Assembly (NCBI GenBank): GCA_013817655.1
Contig: JACDCJ010000135.1
Span: 1-5,351, forward strand
Length of the DNA stretch: 5,351 nt
Direction: 5' to 3'
Origin: Actinosomnolentus pattersoniae (SeqCode)
GTDB lineage: Bacteria > Actinomycetota > UBA4738
Of this stretch, positions 5,234 to 5,351 are shown piece by piece (positions within the stretch are counted from its first letter, which is position 1; each line of letters opens with the position of its first letter). The position numbers and the translations under genes were made by a program. The notes under the pieces are model-generated. The model was given only the letters and a program-made list of their open reading frames with translations, searched no databases and was not told where the DNA came from.

Positions 5234-5351
5234 TTGCCCCTGTCCCATGGGTTCTACCCCGCTACTGCGATCGTGTTCGCGGCCACGGATGAGCCCCCTG
5301 ACTTGGCGCTGGCCATCGCGGCCGTGGTTGTTGTGACCGTGAGCGCCGCCC
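5234..5351 (+). CDS. Possible start of a divergent membrane protein, truncated by the window edge
   Basis: A frame with no stop after the TAG at 5222-5224 runs to the right edge. Possible starts are TTG 5234 and GTG 5273; neither has a convincing ribosome binding site. From TTG 5234 it reads about 39 residues, with FAATDEPPDLALAIAAVVVV in the middle and a strongly hydrophobic end that looks like the first transmembrane helix of a protein continuing outside. The other two plus frames close within the stretch, and the three minus frames also contain stops. I do not recognise the family. It may be a chance open frame in GC-rich DNA, so the call is tentative. Confidence 0.25.
   Translation, partial: MPLSHGFYPATAIVFAATDEPPDLALAIAAVVVVTVSAA

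Noticed and set aside
5247..5336. Short plus-strand frame beginning at ATG 5247
   Set aside because: It ends after about 29 codons, is rich in Arg, Pro and Trp, and has no ribosome binding site or recognisable feature.

Overview
The window is very GC-rich (about 70% by eye) and densely packed, with short intergenic gaps, TGA as the stop of every confident gene, and GTG/CTG-type alternative starts. The LolA-like protein has a second domain at its C-terminus that I know mainly from actinobacterial relatives. Together with the codon bias this points to an actinobacterium or a similar high-GC lineage, probably uncultured. No rRNA or other marker gene is present, so this is inference only.

Left block (3-1723, plus strand): the 3' part of a GNAT-family acyltransferase gene of the COG3375 type runs into an enolase-superfamily gene of the o-succinylbenzoate synthase / N-succinylamino acid racemase type. 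The two overlap as GTGA and are presumably translationally coupled. This pairing resembles the route in which a D-amino acid is N-succinylated by a GNAT enzyme, racemised by the enolase-superfamily enzyme and then desuccinylated to the L-form. A role in menaquinone synthesis (MenC) remains possible because the two activities cannot be told apart from sequence, but no other men gene is visible.

Middle block (1829-4675, plus strand): after a gap of about 105 bases comes a three-gene unit. It encodes a membrane-anchored or secreted LolA-like protein, an ABC ATPase and a six-helix ABC-2 permease. The genes overlap at both junctions (CTGA at 2941-2944 and 14 bases at 3881-3894), so they are very likely one operon for an exporter with an extracytoplasmic partner. 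The ATPase probably starts at a CTG codon.

Right block (4676-5351): a YfcE/MJ0936-type metallophosphoesterase lies on the minus strand and converges on the permease with only a 25-base gap. Beyond its start is a short, slightly AT-richer spacer. A hydrophobic reading frame then runs off the right edge and may be the beginning of a divergent membrane-protein gene.

I found no RNA genes, CRISPR arrays, mobile elements or convincing intrinsic terminators. The content is mostly recognisable families in a common arrangement. The points most worth a second look are the GNAT/racemase pair, the CTG start, the LolA-like/ABC unit and a perfect hairpin inside the racemase gene.
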